Source: Microvirga sp. ACRRW
GTDB lineage: Bacteria > Pseudomonadota > Alphaproteobacteria > Rhizobiales > Beijerinckiaceae
Reading direction: 5' to 3'
Length of the DNA: 64,000 bases
Assembly (NCBI RefSeq): GCF_022346925.1
Contig: NZ_JAKRNJ010000005.1
Coordinates: 186,001 to 250,000, forward strand
Part shown: piece after piece, positions 16,585 through 26,175 of the stretch
How positions within the stretch are numbered: the stretch's first letter is position 1
Layout of the letters: the number at the start of each line of letters is the position of its first letter
Translations under genes and position numbers: made by a program
The notes under the pieces: model-generated
What the model saw: only the letters and a program-made list of their open reading frames with translations
The model's database searches: none
What the model was told of the DNA's origin: nothing

Positions 16585-19500
16585 ATGTTGACTGCCTTTC
16601 CGCCCGATCCTCTCATTCCCGATGTCGAGTCCTTCATTGCTTACTGGCAGGGTCGCGAAGGTGGGCAGGAACGCGCGAATTACCAATTGTTCCTGATACG
16701 GCTCTGCCGATTGCTGAACCTGCCGGAGCCGGATGCGGCGGATGCCACTCATGAGCGCAACGATTACGTTTTCGAGCGCGCGGTTCAGAAGCAATGGGAC
16801 GGCGAGAAAGGCCATGGCTGGATCGATTTCTACAGGCGCGGGTCCTTCGTGCTGGAGGCCAAGCAGAGCCGGCTGAAGGGCGGCACGAAGGAAGTGCCGG
16901 GCACAGCCGATCTCTTCGGGAGCGAAGTGCCGGACGACAAGCGCGGCAAGCGCGGAGCGGACCGCGCATGGGACGCGTTGATGAAGAACGCCAAGCGGCA
17001 GGCGGAGGATTATGCCCGCGCATTGCCCACCTCCCACGGCTGGCCGCCCTTCATCCTCGTTTGCGATGTGGGCCATTGCATCGAGGTCTTTGCCGACTTC
17101 TCGGGCCAGGGAAAGAACTACACGCAATTCCCCGACCGTCAGGGCTTCCGCATTTATCTGGAAGACCTGCGCAAGCCCGAGGTGCGCGAGCGCCTGCAGC
17201 GCATCTGGCTCGATCCGCATTCCCTTGATCCCACGCGCATCGCTGCCAAAGCGACACGCGAAATCGCGGAACGGCTCGCCGCCGTTTCCAAGGCGCTGGA
17301 AGCCAAGAAATATCCGGCGGAGGACGTCGCTCTCTTCCTCATGCGCAGCCTTTTCACCATGTTCGCGGAGGATGTAGGCCTTCTGCCGGAGGAATCCTTC
17401 AAGGGGCTGCTTGAGGAGTGCCGCAAGGAGCCGAAGAAATTCATACCGCTGGTGGAGGATCTCTGGCGCAGCATGAACGAGGGCGTGTTCGCGGCCTCGA
17501 TCCGCGAGCGCGTGCTGCGGTTCAACGGCAACCTCTTCAAGGACGCACGTGCTTTGCCCTTGGAGAAGGAAGATATCGGCGAACTCGCCGAGGCCGCAGC
17601 CAAGAACTGGCGCGAGGTGGAGCCCGCCATTTTCGGCACGCTGCTCGAACAGGCTCTCGACAAGGACGAGCGTAAGCGCCTCGGCGCGCATTACACGCCC
17701 CGTGCTTATGTGGAACGTCTCGTGGTCGCCACTGTCATTGAGCCCTTGCGCGAAGACTGGCGGCAGGTGCAATCGGTGGCCGAAGCCAAGCGCGAAGCCG
17801 GAAACATGAAAGCTGCTGCCGCCGAGGTGCGCGCTTTTCACGACAAGCTCTGCCAGACCCTCGTGCTCGACCCCGCCTGCGGCACCGGCAACTTCCTCTA
17901 TGTTTCGCTCGAACTGATGAAGCGGCTGGAAGGCGAAGTGCTGGAGGCTCTTGTCGATCTCGGCGGACAGGAGGTGTTGACGGGGCTTGAAGCGCACACC
18001 ATCGACCCGCACCAGTTCTTAGGGCTCGAGCTGAACCCGCGCGCTGCGGCGATTGCCGAACTTGTTCTCTGGATTGGCTATCTGCAATGGCACTTCCGCA
18101 CAAAAGGCGGCGTGCCCTCCGAACCGATCCTGAAAGCCTTCAAGAATATCGAGGTGAAGAACGCCGTTCTCGCGTGGGACGGCTATCCGCACCCCGTCAT
18201 GCGCGACGGCGTAGAGACCTATCCGAACGCACGCCGCCCTGATTGGCCGGCGGCGGATTTCATCGTGGGCAACCCGCCGTTCATCGGCGGAAAAGACCTT
18301 CGCGCCAGGCTCGGCGACGCCCCGACGGAAGCCTTATGGGCGGCTCACCGGCACATCAACGAGAGTGCGGATTTCGTGATGTACTGGTGGGACCGCGCGG
18401 CTGAGCTGCTCACCATCAAAGGCACCCGCCTGCGTCGCTTTGGCTTCGTCACAACCAATTCGATCACCCAGGAATTTTCCCGCCGCGTCATCAAGAAACG
18501 CATGGAAGCCAGGACGCCGATCTCGCTGCTGATGGCAATTGCGGATCATCCTTGGACGAAAGCGACAAGGGACGCCGCGGCAGTTCGCATCGCCATGACC
18601 GTGGCGGCGAAAGGCAAGCATGACGGGGTATTGCGGGAGGTGGTAAAGGAGGAGGCGCTCGATACGGATGCACCGGAGGTGAAATTCGAAGAGCTTCCGG
18701 GACAAATAAACACAGATTTGTCGGTGGGGGTGGACGTCACCTCTACTGTATCGTTACGCAGCAATACAGGCATAGCCTCTCGAGGCGTGACTTTATGTGG
18801 ATCTGGCTTCCTAGTCTCTAAGTTCGCAACCGCCAATTTAGGCTTAGGCTATCGAGAAGGACTCGAAGAATATTTAAGACCATTCCTGAATGGGAGAGAT
18901 CTCACGCAGAAGTCGAGAGGAGCATTCGTCATTGATCTATTTGGTCTTTCAGCTGATGAAGTTAGAAGGCGATATCCAGAAATATACTCGCACCTCCTCG
19001 AACACGTAAAAGGCGAGCGAGATAAGAATTCGCGCGCATCTTATCGGGATCAGTGGTGGATTTTCTGTGAGCCTAGAGCTGATATTCGTCCAGCCCTATT
19101 AGGGCTAGATCGCTATATTGCATCCACTCGAACAGCTAAGCATCGCGTTTTTAGCTATGTCGATGGAGGAATAATAGCGGAAAGCGAGGTTATCGTTTTC
19201 GCGTTTCAGGATGCATTTTCACTCGGCATCCTATCTTCTCAAATTCATGTAATTTGGTCTTACGCAACAGGTGGGTGGCTCGGCGCCGGAAACGACTCGC
19301 GTTACACTAACTCCCGCTGCTTCGACCCCTTCCCCTTCCCACTCTGCGACAACGCCCTGAAAATGCGCATTCGCACCGTGGCGGAAGAGCTGGACGCGTT
19401 CCGCAAGACGCGACAGGAGGAGCATCCAAACCTCACGCTGACGCAGATGTACAATGTGTTGGAGAAGCTGAAAGCCGGTGCAACGCTCACACCTGACGAT

Positions 19501-20013
19501 GAGCGCATCAAGGACGAGGGTCTCATCCTTATCCTGAAGGAGCTGCACGAAAAGCTCGATACGCTCGTGTTCGAGGCCTATGGCTGGCCGAAGGATCTTT
19601 CAGACGAGGAGATCCTCACCCGTCTCGTGGCGCTGAACGCGGAGCGTGCGGCGGAGGAGAAACGCGGGATCGTGCATTGGCTACGGCCCGATTATCAAAT
19701 TCCGCGCTTCGCGAAGACGGCGGACAAACAGGCGGTTGCGGAGGAAGGCACGCAGGAACTTGCGCAGCTCGTCGTGCTTGAACGGGAGCAGAAACGCTCC
19801 TTCCCCACGAGCGCTATCGAGCAGGCGGCGGAAGTTTTCTCGGCGCTCGCCGCCGCGCGCGGACCGCTGGATGCCGCGATGATTGCCTCCAACTACAAAC
19901 AGGGCAAGAAGGCCGAGCCCAAGATCGCTGCCATCCTCGTTGCAGCATCCCGTATCGGCGAAGTTGCTACCCTGGACGGCGGCAGAACCTTCGCGTTCAG
20001 GCGCGTGGCGTAG
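16585..20013 (+). CDS. MmeI-like type IIG/IIL restriction-modification enzyme
   Basis: A single 1142-residue protein appears to hold cutting, methylation and recognition functions. Residues 60-100 show a PD-(D/E)XK-type nuclease site: Asp81 in WIDFYRRG, then Glu91-Ala-Lys93 in FVLEAKQ. A helical spacer follows. The methyltransferase has SAM motif I DPACGTGNF (429-437) and motif IV NPPF (563-566), which marks N6-adenine methylation. Residues about 705-910 are the expected target recognition region, and the rest is a helical C-terminal domain. That recognition segment is clearly AT-richer than its flanks (43-48 percent GC in sampled lines against 57-68). No separate specificity or anti-restriction gene adjoins. 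The start has a poor ribosome-binding site. Confidence 0.87.
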   Translation: MLTAFPPDPLIPDVESFIAYWQGREGGQERANYQLFLIRLCRLLNLPEPDAADATHERNDYVFERAVQKQWDGEKGHGWIDFYRRGSFVLEAKQSRLKGGTKEVPGTADLFGSEVPDDKRGKRGADRAWDALMKNAKRQAEDYARALPTSHGWPPFILVCDVGHCIEVFADFSGQGKNYTQFPDRQGFRIYLEDLRKPEVRERLQRIWLDPHSLDPTRIAAKATREIAERLAAVSKALEAKKYPAEDVALFLMRSLFTMFAEDVGLLPEESFKGLLEECRKEPKKFIPLVEDLWRSMNEGVFAASIRERVLRFNGNLFKDARALPLEKEDIGELAEAAAKNWREVEPAIFGTLLEQALDKDERKRLGAHYTPRAYVERLVVATVIEPLREDWRQVQSVAEAKREAGNMKAAAAEVRAFHDKLCQTLVLDPACGTGNFLYVSLELMKRLEGEVLEALVDLGGQEVLTGLEAHTIDPHQFLGLELNPRAAAIAELVLWIGYLQWHFRTKGGVPSEPILKAFKNIEVKNAVLAWDGYPHPVMRDGVETYPNARRPDWPAADFIVGNPPFIGGKDLRARLGDAPTEALWAAHRHINESADFVMYWWDRAAELLTIKGTRLRRFGFVTTNSITQEFSRRVIKKRMEARTPISLLMAIADHPWTKATRDAAAVRIAMTVAAKGKHDGVLREVVKEEALDTDAPEVKFEELPGQINTDLSVGVDVTSTVSLRSNTGIASRGVTLCGSGFLVSKFATANLGLGYREGLEEYLRPFLNGRDLTQKSRGAFVIDLFGLSADEVRRRYPEIYSHLLEHVKGERDKNSRASYRDQWWIFCEPRADIRPALLGLDRYIASTRTAKHRVFSYVDGGIIAESEVIVFAFQDAFSLGILSSQIHVIWSYATGGWLGAGNDSRYTNSRCFDPFPFPLCDNALKMRIRTVAEELDAFRKTRQEEHPNLTLTQMYNVLEKLKAGATLTPDDERIKDEGLILILKELHEKLDTLVFEAYGWPKDLSDEEILTRLVALNAERAAEEKRGIVHWLRPDYQIPRFAKTADKQAVAEEGTQELAQLVVLEREQKRSFPTSAIEQAAEVFSALAAARGPLDAAMIASNYKQGKKAEPKIAAILVAASRIGEVATLDGGRTFAFRRVA

Positions 20014-20065
20014 GATCCGCTCTCATCCTGTACAGTTCTCATCCTGATGACGGGCAGTTTGAAAC

Positions 20066-20093
20066 GAAAAATGGCCGGGGCGAGCCCGGCCAT
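20066..20093 (-). terminator. Terminator of the leftward der operon
   Basis: A 9-bp GC stem (20071-20079 with 20085-20093) around a GCGAG loop; read on the minus strand it runs into TTTTT. It lies in the 107-bp gap between the convergent restriction gene and der, and could also slow transcription from the other side. Confidence 0.78.
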
Positions 20094-20120
20094 GATGCGA
20101 AAGACAGAGACTGAGGTGCC

Positions 20121-21467
20121 CTACCCGCGCTTGTCCTTGTCGAACGGGTTCGTGCCCATGCGCAACGACACGCGGATCGGAACGCCGGGGAGCTTGAACG
20201 CCTCGCGGATGTTGTTGACGAGGTAGCGCGTGTAGCTCTTCGGCAGCGCGTCGAGCTGGTTGCCGAAAATGGCGAAAGTCGGCGGGCGCGATTTCACCTG
20301 AGTCATGTAGCGGATCTTGATGCGGCGGCCCGAGACGGCGGGTGGCGGGTTGGCGTCGATCGCGTCCTGGAGCCACTGATTGAGCTTCGCGGTCGAGATG
20401 CGCCGGTTCCAGGTCTCGTAGACCTCATACACCGCCTTCATGAGCGGATCGATGCCGCTGCCCGCAAGACCTGAGAGCGGCACCACGGGCGCGCCCTTCA
20501 CTTGCGGCAAAAGCCGCGCGGCCTTTTCCTTCAGATCGGCCAGCAGGCCCTTCTGGTCGGCCACGAGATCCCACTTGTTGAGGCCGATCACGAGGGCGCG
20601 GCCCTCCTGCTCCACCAGATCGACGATGGAGAGATCCTGCTTCTCGAACGGGATCGTGGCATCGAGCAGCACCACCACGACTTCCGCAAAGCGTACGGCG
20701 CGCAAAGCATCGGCCACGGAGAGCTTTTCGAGCTTGTCCTCGACGCGGGCGCGCTTGCGCAGGCCCGCCGTGTCGAAGAGCTTGACGTTCTTTCCGCGCC
20801 ATTCCCAATCGAGCGAGATGGAATCGCGGGTGATGCCCGCCTCAGGCCCCGTGAGCAGGCGGTCCTCGCCCACCATGCGATTGATCAGCGTGGACTTGCC
20901 CGCGTTCGGGCGGCCGACGATGGCGACTTGCAGCGGCTTGTTGGGGTCTTCCTCATCTTCCTCGTCGCCGGGCTCGGGGAAGAAAGGCATCAGAGCCTCG
21001 AAGAGATCGGCCATGCCTTCGCCGTGCTCGGCGGAGAGCGGAACCGGATCGCCGAGGCCCAGCGAAAAGGCGTCATAGGCGCCGGCCATGCCGGCCCCGC
21101 CCTCTGCCTTGTTGGCGATGAGGATCACGGGCTTGCCGGAGCGGCGAACCATCTCGGCGAAGGGACGGTCGGCGGGGAGAATGCCGGCGCGCGCATCGAT
21201 CACGAAAAGGATGATGTCGGCGTCCTCGATGGCGGCTTCGGTCTGCGCGCGCATGCGGCCAAGCAACGACTCTTCCGTCGCTTCCTCCAGGCCCGCGGTG
21301 TCGATGATGCGGAAGTCCAAGTCGCCGAGACGCGCCTCGCCCTCGCGCCGGTCGCGGGTCACGCCCGGACGGTCGTCCACGAGCGCGAGCTTCTTGCCCA
21401 CGAGACGGTTGAAGAGAGTCGACTTGCCGACATTCGGCCGCCCGACAATGGTGACGGTAGGCGTCAT
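20121..21467 (-). CDS. der: GTPase Der (double Era-like GTPase)
   Basis: Essential GTPase for 50S subunit assembly. The 448-residue protein has two GTPase domains: GRPNVGKST (residues 9-17) with DTAG and NKAE, and a second G1, GRPNAGKST (near 186), with [13 protein letters not shown] and NKWD. The C-terminal KH-like domain ends [15 protein letters not shown]. The linker between domains is acidic ([11 protein letters not shown]). The upstream TPR protein gene lies 18 nt away, so the two are probably one transcript. Confidence 0.98.
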   Translation of the reverse strand: MTPTVTIVGRPNVGKSTLFNRLVGKKLALVDDRPGVTRDRREGEARLGDLDFRIIDTAGLEEATEESLLGRMRAQTEAAIEDADIILFVIDARAGILPADRPFAEMVRRSGKPVILIANKAEGGAGMAGAYDAFSLGLGDPVPLSAEHGEGMADLFEALMPFFPEPGDEEDEEDPNKPLQVAIVGRPNAGKSTLINRMVGEDRLLTGPEAGITRDSISLDWEWRGKNVKLFDTAGLRKRARVEDKLEKLSVADALRAVRFAEVVVVLLDATIPFEKQDLSIVDLVEQEGRALVIGLNKWDLVADQKGLLADLKEKAARLLPQVKGAPVVPLSGLAGSGIDPLMKAVYEVYETWNRRISTAKLNQWLQDAIDANPPPAVSGRRIKIRYMTQVKSRPPTFAIFGNQLDALPKSYTRYLVNNIREAFKLPGVPIRVSLRMGTNPFDKDKRG

Positions 21468-21485
21468 GTCTTTGGTGCTCCGCCT

Positions 21486-22163
21486 TTACTGAGTGACTTG
21501 AACAGGCCCGCCCGCCACGAGAGCGGTGTAGATGGCAAGCCGCTGCCGCAGGGCGGGAGGCGTTTCACGGTCAGCCGCGATCTGGTCGAACCAGCGTCCG
21601 GCATAATCCATGTCGCCTGCCTTAAGGCCGGAAAGGCCGAGGAGTTCCCGAGCCGAGTGGCGCCATGCATTGGCGGGCACAGCCATGGGCTCAAGGGTCT
21701 GCCGGATCTTGGCGGGCTCGGCGGTGTCGAGGCGCAGCCATGCGGCGCGAAGTTTGGCGAGATCGCGCCAAAGCGGGGCAACGCCGGAATCGTTCGCGAG
21801 AGCGTCGTAGGCCGTAGCGCCCTGCTCTGCATTCTGCTGGCCGCGCTCGGCGGCAAGGCGGAAGCGGGCGAGCAGGCTGTAGCCAGTATCGCCTTCCTTC
21901 GCGAGGGTTTCGAGGGCAGCATCCGCCTCCTGGGCCTTGTTGTCGGTCGAGAGCTTCAGGGCGTCCTCGAAGCGCACGGCGGCGGCCTGTGCGCGGGTCT
22001 CCTGCGTATGCTCCCAGTAGCGCCAGCCACCGACGCCGACCACGACAAGGGTGATGACGCCGATGATGAGACCGCTATGGCGCTGCCAAACCTTCGCCAG
22101 CTGATCGCGGCGGTATTCCTCATCGACTTCGCGAATGAACTCGTCGTTCTGGTTCGTGGCCAT
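21486..22163 (-). CDS. YfgM-like tetratricopeptide membrane protein
   Basis: The 225-residue protein starts with a charged cytoplasmic stretch (FIREVDEEYRRDQLAKVWQRH), then one membrane helix (GLIIGVITLVVVGVGGWRYW, residues 32-51) and a periplasmic Ala-rich helical domain typical of the TPR_21 family. In gammaproteobacteria the homologue YfgM assists the SecYEG translocon with PpiD and lies upstream of bamB and der. Here it is directly upstream of der with no bamB between. The function is inferred from family and position. Confidence 0.88.
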   Translation of the reverse strand: MATNQNDEFIREVDEEYRRDQLAKVWQRHSGLIIGVITLVVVGVGGWRYWEHTQETRAQAAAVRFEDALKLSTDNKAQEADAALETLAKEGDTGYSLLARFRLAAERGQQNAEQGATAYDALANDSGVAPLWRDLAKLRAAWLRLDTAEPAKIRQTLEPMAVPANAWRHSARELLGLSGLKAGDMDYAGRWFDQIAADRETPPALRQRLAIYTALVAGGPVQVTQ

Positions 22164-22244
22164 CGTCCCTCATGCGGCCCAAGGACCGCCTCCTTCAATA
22201 GAAGTGGGTCGCGTAGCATACCCCCCCGCGCAAGGCGAGAGGTT

Positions 22245-22835
22245 TCACGCACTTGTGGGCAGCACGGGCACCCCGATCAGCAGGGGATGGAGCCAAATCA
22301 CGAATGCCACGTAGACGGCGGTGCCGATGGCAACGGCCAGAAGGTCGTTGCGCCAGCCTGCCGGGGCGGCAGTGCCGCCATGCTGGGCCGCGACGTCCCG
22401 ACGCTTGGCACTGATACGGGCCATCACTGCCCAAGCCAGGATCGAGCCGAAGAGCAGGATGGAGCCCAGATCCCCATTGGCGAGAAGATGCGCAAGGGCC
22501 CAGATCTTCACGCCCGCCAGCATGGGATGCTTCAGGCGGCGCTTGATATGCCCGGGAAGATAAGCCGCCGCGAAGCAGATGAAGGCGATAAGGACTAGCA
22601 GAAGCGCCAGATGCCGCGTCCAGACCGGCGGATCCCATACGGGAATATAGCCGCTCGCCCGATACTCCCCGTAACCGATGGCGATCAATACGATTCCGGC
22701 AAGCGACAGGAGAGAATAAATCCCCTTAAACGGCCCCTCGCCGATCCGGTCGATCAGGGCGGAACGGCTCCTGCGCGCCATGCTGAAGGCATGCGTGCCG
22801 AGGAACAGGATCAGGCCAAAAACAAGCAGCGTCAC
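22245..22835 (-). CDS. nnrU: NnrU family membrane protein
   Basis: The 196-residue protein has about five or six membrane segments and the family blocks FLGTHAFSM at the start, FKGIYSLLSLAGIVLI, and HIKRRLKHPMLAGVKIWALAHLLANGDL (two blocks) in the middle. NnrU was named in nitric-oxide-dependent regulation in Rhodobacter, but most homologues are general membrane proteins near the methyltransferase or isoprenylcysteine type. No denitrification gene is present here. The start is ATG 22835. Confidence 0.87.
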   Translation of the reverse strand: MTLLVFGLILFLGTHAFSMARRSRSALIDRIGEGPFKGIYSLLSLAGIVLIAIGYGEYRASGYIPVWDPPVWTRHLALLLVLIAFICFAAAYLPGHIKRRLKHPMLAGVKIWALAHLLANGDLGSILLFGSILAWAVMARISAKRRDVAAQHGGTAAPAGWRNDLLAVAIGTAVYVAFVIWLHPLLIGVPVLPTSA

Positions 22836-23101
22836 AAGAATCTCCTAAGAGAATAGGAAATTATAGTCTTAGCTGGGCGCTTGGCTACGCTGGAAGCCCC
22901 ATGCGGCAAGTTTCCGATTGTCTGCAATGCCCTGAACTGCCTAAACTTTTAACAAGCCCGTCTCTTGCAGCCCGAAAATTTCCCGGGTACTGACCCCGGC
23001 AAACCTCGCTATAGACTATAGGCGGCATGGTGAAACAGGTGGAAACCCTGTAGCTACGCCGTCAATTCAACCATAATGTTCATCAAAGGGGGAGGCATAA
23101 G

Positions 23102-23725
23102 GTGACCGCGCTCATCAAGCTTTCTCGTGTCATCGACGCGATCAACGAACGCATCGGCAAGGTCGCGGCATGGGCCATCGTGGTGGCCATCCTCGTCTCC
23201 GCCATCAACGCCATCATCCGCCGCGTCTTCGGTGTTTCCTCCAATGCCTGGCTTGAGTTGCAATGGTACCTGTTCGGTGCCGTCTTCATGCTCTGCGCTG
23301 CCTGGACGCTGAAGGCGAACGAGCATATCCGCATCGATATCGTGTCCAGCAGGCTCTCGAAGCGGGGCCGCGACAGCATCGACGTGTTCGGGCACATCTT
23401 CTTCCTGATGCCCTTCGTGATGCTGATGCTCTGGCTGTGCATCCCCTACTTCACGAAGTCCTTCGAGTCCGGCGAGGTTTCATCCAATGCCGGCGGCCTG
23501 CTGATCTGGCCTGCCAAGGGTCTCATCCTTCTGGGCTTTATCTCCATGACATTCCAATGGCTCAGCGAGCTGATCAAGCGCGTAGCCATTATGAACGGCC
23601 AGTTGGCAGATGAAGAAGCCGCCGGACACAGCGCTGAAGCGGAAGCAGAGCGCCTCATTCACGAAATCGGCACCGTCAACACCCCTGGCGCGGGCGGCAC
23701 GCCCCCCGGCGACGGCATTAGCTGA
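23102..23725 (+). CDS. TRAP transporter small permease subunit (DctQ type)
   Basis: The 207-residue protein begins at GTG 23102 behind a good GGGGGAGG site. It has four membrane segments, with the family residues WLELQWYLFGAVFMLCAAWTLK and EHIRIDI (separate blocks) in the second and third. The extra C-terminal tail of about 45 residues is polar. Small TRAP subunits pair with the large M subunit, which follows after 41 nt, to take up organic acids with sodium. No periplasmic binding protein gene (DctP) lies beside them; a partner must be encoded elsewhere. Confidence 0.93.
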   Translation: MTALIKLSRVIDAINERIGKVAAWAIVVAILVSAINAIIRRVFGVSSNAWLELQWYLFGAVFMLCAAWTLKANEHIRIDIVSSRLSKRGRDSIDVFGHIFFLMPFVMLMLWLCIPYFTKSFESGEVSSNAGGLLIWPAKGLILLGFISMTFQWLSELIKRVAIMNGQLADEEAAGHSAEAEAERLIHEIGTVNTPGAGGTPPGDGIS

Positions 23726-23766
23726 TCGTCTCGGCGTCCGTTACAAGTTTTCCGGAGTTCTCATCG

Positions 23767-25662
23767 ATGGCTGCATTGATTGCCCAGAACCTCGCGCCGA
23801 TCATGTTCGCGGCGCTGGTGGTCTTCCTTCTCCTAGGCTACCCGGTCGCTTTCGCCCTGGCGGCGAACGGCCTCCTCTTCTTCTTCATCGCCGTGGAGCT
23901 GGCGCCGCTTGCTCCAGACACCATCACCCTCTCCTGGCCTCTGCTGCAGGCCCTGCCAGACCGTATCTTCGGCACCATGTCGAACGAGGTGCTTCTGGCG
24001 ATCCCGTTCTTCACCTTCATGGGACTGGTGCTCGAGCGCTCGGGCATGGCGGAAGATCTGCTCGACACCATCGGCCAGCTCTTCGGCCCCGTGCGCGGCG
24101 GTCTTGCCTACGCTGTGATCTTCGTGGGCGCCCTGCTCGCCGCCACCACCGGCGTCGTCGCAGCCTCCGTGATCTCCATGGGCCTGATCTCGCTGCCGAT
24201 CATGCTGCGCTACGGCTATGACCGCCGCCTCGCCTCCGGCGTGATCGCGGCCTCCGGTACCCTCGCCCAGATCATCCCGCCCTCCCTCGTTCTCATCGTC
24301 ATGGCCGACCAGCTCGGCCGCTCGGTGGGCGACATGTACGAAGGCGCGTTCCTGCCCGGCCTGATCCTAACCGGCCTCTACGCCGGCTACATCATGCTGA
24401 TGTCGATCTTCTTCCCGAAGTCGGCCCCGGGCCTTCCGCCGGAAGCCATCGGCTACCGCGAGCCCAGCGGTGCGCGTGGCGTCTGGCAACTTGGCATCCT
24501 GGTCGTGTTCTCGGGCTTAGTCGGCTACTACGTGCTGTCGCAGACCAATACCAAGGCCGGTGCCGATTTCGTCATCCTGACGATCTGCGTCGCCACGGTC
24601 GTGGCGCTGATTTGCGCCCTCATGAACAAGATGCTCGGCGCAAAGCGCATCGCGATCTCGGCGGTTCTCGTCGCCCTGTTCGTGGGTGCCTATTACGTAC
24701 TCCATACCCAGAACCATGAGGGTCTCGCGCTCGCCATGGAGATGGTGCTCGCAGGTGCAATCTACGCTTTGATCGTCGGCCTCGTGGAGCGTTTCACGGG
24801 CCTTCGCCTCATGTCGAACATGGCGCAGCAGGTCACCTTCGTGATGGTGCCCCCGCTTCTGCTCATCTTCCTCGTGCTTGGCACTATCTTCATCGGTCTG
24901 GCCACCCCGACCGAAGGCGGCGCCATGGGCGCGCTCGGTTCGGTGATCCTCGCGGCCATCAAGCGTAAGCTCGACAACAACCCTGCGCGCTTCAACTGGA
25001 ACCTGGTCCGCCAAGCCACGGAAGCGACCGCGAAGCTCTCGGCCTTCGTGCTGTTCATCCTGATCGGCGCCCGCGTGTTTTCGCTCACCTTCTACGGCGT
25101 GAACGGCCACATCTGGGTCGAGCATCTGCTCACCTCGCTGCCCGGTGGACAGACCGGCTTCCTGGTCTTCGTGAACGTGCTGGTGTTCTTCCTGGCCTTC
25201 TTCCTCGATTACTTCGAGCTGGCCTTCATCATCATCCCGCTCCTCGGGCCCGCCGCCGACAAGCTCGGCATCGACCTGATCTGGTTCGGCGTGATCCTGG
25301 CCGTGAACATGCAGACCTCGTTCATGCACCCGCCCTTCGGCTTCGCCCTGTTCTTCCTGCGCTCGGTGGCTCCCAAGGTGCCGTATATCGACCGCGTGAC
25401 GGGCAAGAAGATGGACCCGGTCACCACCGGCCAGATCTACTGGGGCGCCGTTCCCTTCGTGGTCATCCAGCTCATCATGGTCGGCATCGTGATCCTGTTC
25501 CCGAACATCGTGATGCACTACAAGGCGGCCGGCCCAGCCGTGGACCCGGCGGCGGTGCAGAAGAAGCTCGACGAGCTTCTGGTCCCCGGCCTCGGCGGCC
25601 CTGGCAGCGAGCCGGGCGGACTCCCCGGCCTGAACTTCGACGAACCGCCGAAGATTCAGTAA
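23767..25662 (+). CDS. TRAP transporter large permease subunit (DctM type), extended form
   Basis: The 631-residue, multi-pass protein carries the DctM hallmarks: GTMSNEVLLAIPFFTFMG, GVVAASVISMGLISLP and QIIPPSLVLIVMAD. Ordinary DctM proteins have about 430 residues. The extra length is mostly a hydrophobic middle section of about 150-200 residues (from SGARGVWQLGILVVFSGLVG to GLRLMSNMAQ) plus a proline/glycine-rich C-terminal tail. Such long M subunits occur with the mannitol/chloroaromatic or 2-oxo acid TRAP groups. The ATG at 23767 follows the Q subunit closely. A terminator ends the unit. Confidence 0.94.
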   Translation: MAALIAQNLAPIMFAALVVFLLLGYPVAFALAANGLLFFFIAVELAPLAPDTITLSWPLLQALPDRIFGTMSNEVLLAIPFFTFMGLVLERSGMAEDLLDTIGQLFGPVRGGLAYAVIFVGALLAATTGVVAASVISMGLISLPIMLRYGYDRRLASGVIAASGTLAQIIPPSLVLIVMADQLGRSVGDMYEGAFLPGLILTGLYAGYIMLMSIFFPKSAPGLPPEAIGYREPSGARGVWQLGILVVFSGLVGYYVLSQTNTKAGADFVILTICVATVVALICALMNKMLGAKRIAISAVLVALFVGAYYVLHTQNHEGLALAMEMVLAGAIYALIVGLVERFTGLRLMSNMAQQVTFVMVPPLLLIFLVLGTIFIGLATPTEGGAMGALGSVILAAIKRKLDNNPARFNWNLVRQATEATAKLSAFVLFILIGARVFSLTFYGVNGHIWVEHLLTSLPGGQTGFLVFVNVLVFFLAFFLDYFELAFIIIPLLGPAADKLGIDLIWFGVILAVNMQTSFMHPPFGFALFFLRSVAPKVPYIDRVTGKKMDPVTTGQIYWGAVPFVVIQLIMVGIVILFPNIVMHYKAAGPAVDPAAVQKKLDELLVPGLGGPGSEPGGLPGLNFDEPPKIQ

Positions 25663-25684
25663 GGCGAGCAAAAGCGACACGATG

Positions 25685-25715
25685 AAGGCGAGCCTCACGG
25701 CTCGCCTTTTCATTT
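25685..25715 (+). terminator. Rho-independent terminator after the TRAP genes
   Basis: A perfect 10-bp stem AAGGCGAGCC/GGCTCGCCTT (25685-25694 with 25699-25708) with a TCAC loop and a following TTCATTT. The tail is moderate. Confidence 0.8.
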
Positions 25716-25794
25716 GGCTCTTGAAACTGAGTAGGAATGATTGCTTCGGGACCTGCTGCGCTTTAATCGTAATTTTGTAACACAGGATTATCTG

Positions 25795-26130
25795 ATGATT
25801 CAGCGCTTCAAAACCCGATGGAACAATGCTTCCCGCAAAGAGCGGATTGCCCTTGTCGGCGCACCGATCTTCGTTGCGGTTGTGACCCTTATTCACGCAG
25901 AATTCACGGAGCAAAATCAGCCCCTGAACAGGGAGGCATTCGTGAAGGGATGCCTCAGCTCGACCTCCGGTCTCTCGGAGAAGGCTGTCAAAAGCTATTG
26001 CGAATGCACCGCGGATGGCATGACACCCGACATGTGGGCGTCAGCCCGAAAAGGAACGCCACAGCTCACACCCGAAATCTCGCAACTGGCTCAAACCTGC
26101 AGCCGCAAGCTAGTTGACGCTGGTAATTAA
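25795..26130 (+). CDS. Hypothetical membrane-anchored protein with Cys-rich domain
   Basis: From ATG 25795 (AGGA about 7 nt upstream) the product has 111 residues. A basic start is followed by a single membrane helix (IALVGAPIFVAVVTLI, about residues 18-33). The exported part has three Cys residues, FVKGCLSS, YCECTADGM, and a fourth, QTCSRKL, near the end; two disulfides are plausible. A TTG at 25741 would add 18 residues but has no better signal. I recognise only a loose likeness to small secreted proteins with a CxC motif. Confidence 0.7.
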   Translation: MIQRFKTRWNNASRKERIALVGAPIFVAVVTLIHAEFTEQNQPLNREAFVKGCLSSTSGLSEKAVKSYCECTADGMTPDMWASARKGTPQLTPEISQLAQTCSRKLVDAGN

Positions 26131-26137
26131 TGAGGAG

Positions 26138-26175
26138 CCGCACAAGTCTCGTTCCAAGAGATTTGTGCGGTTTTA
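26138..26175 (+). terminator. Terminator between convergent genes
   Basis: A 12-bp stem with one G-T pair (26138-26149 with 26159-26170) followed by TTTTA. It ends the upstream small gene and its tail overlaps the last codon of the convergent leftward gene at 26173. Confidence 0.75.

Noticed and set aside
20502..22598. A 698-codon plus-strand frame
   Set aside because: Shadow of der, the TPR protein and nnrU, all of which have clear family motifs on the minus strand.
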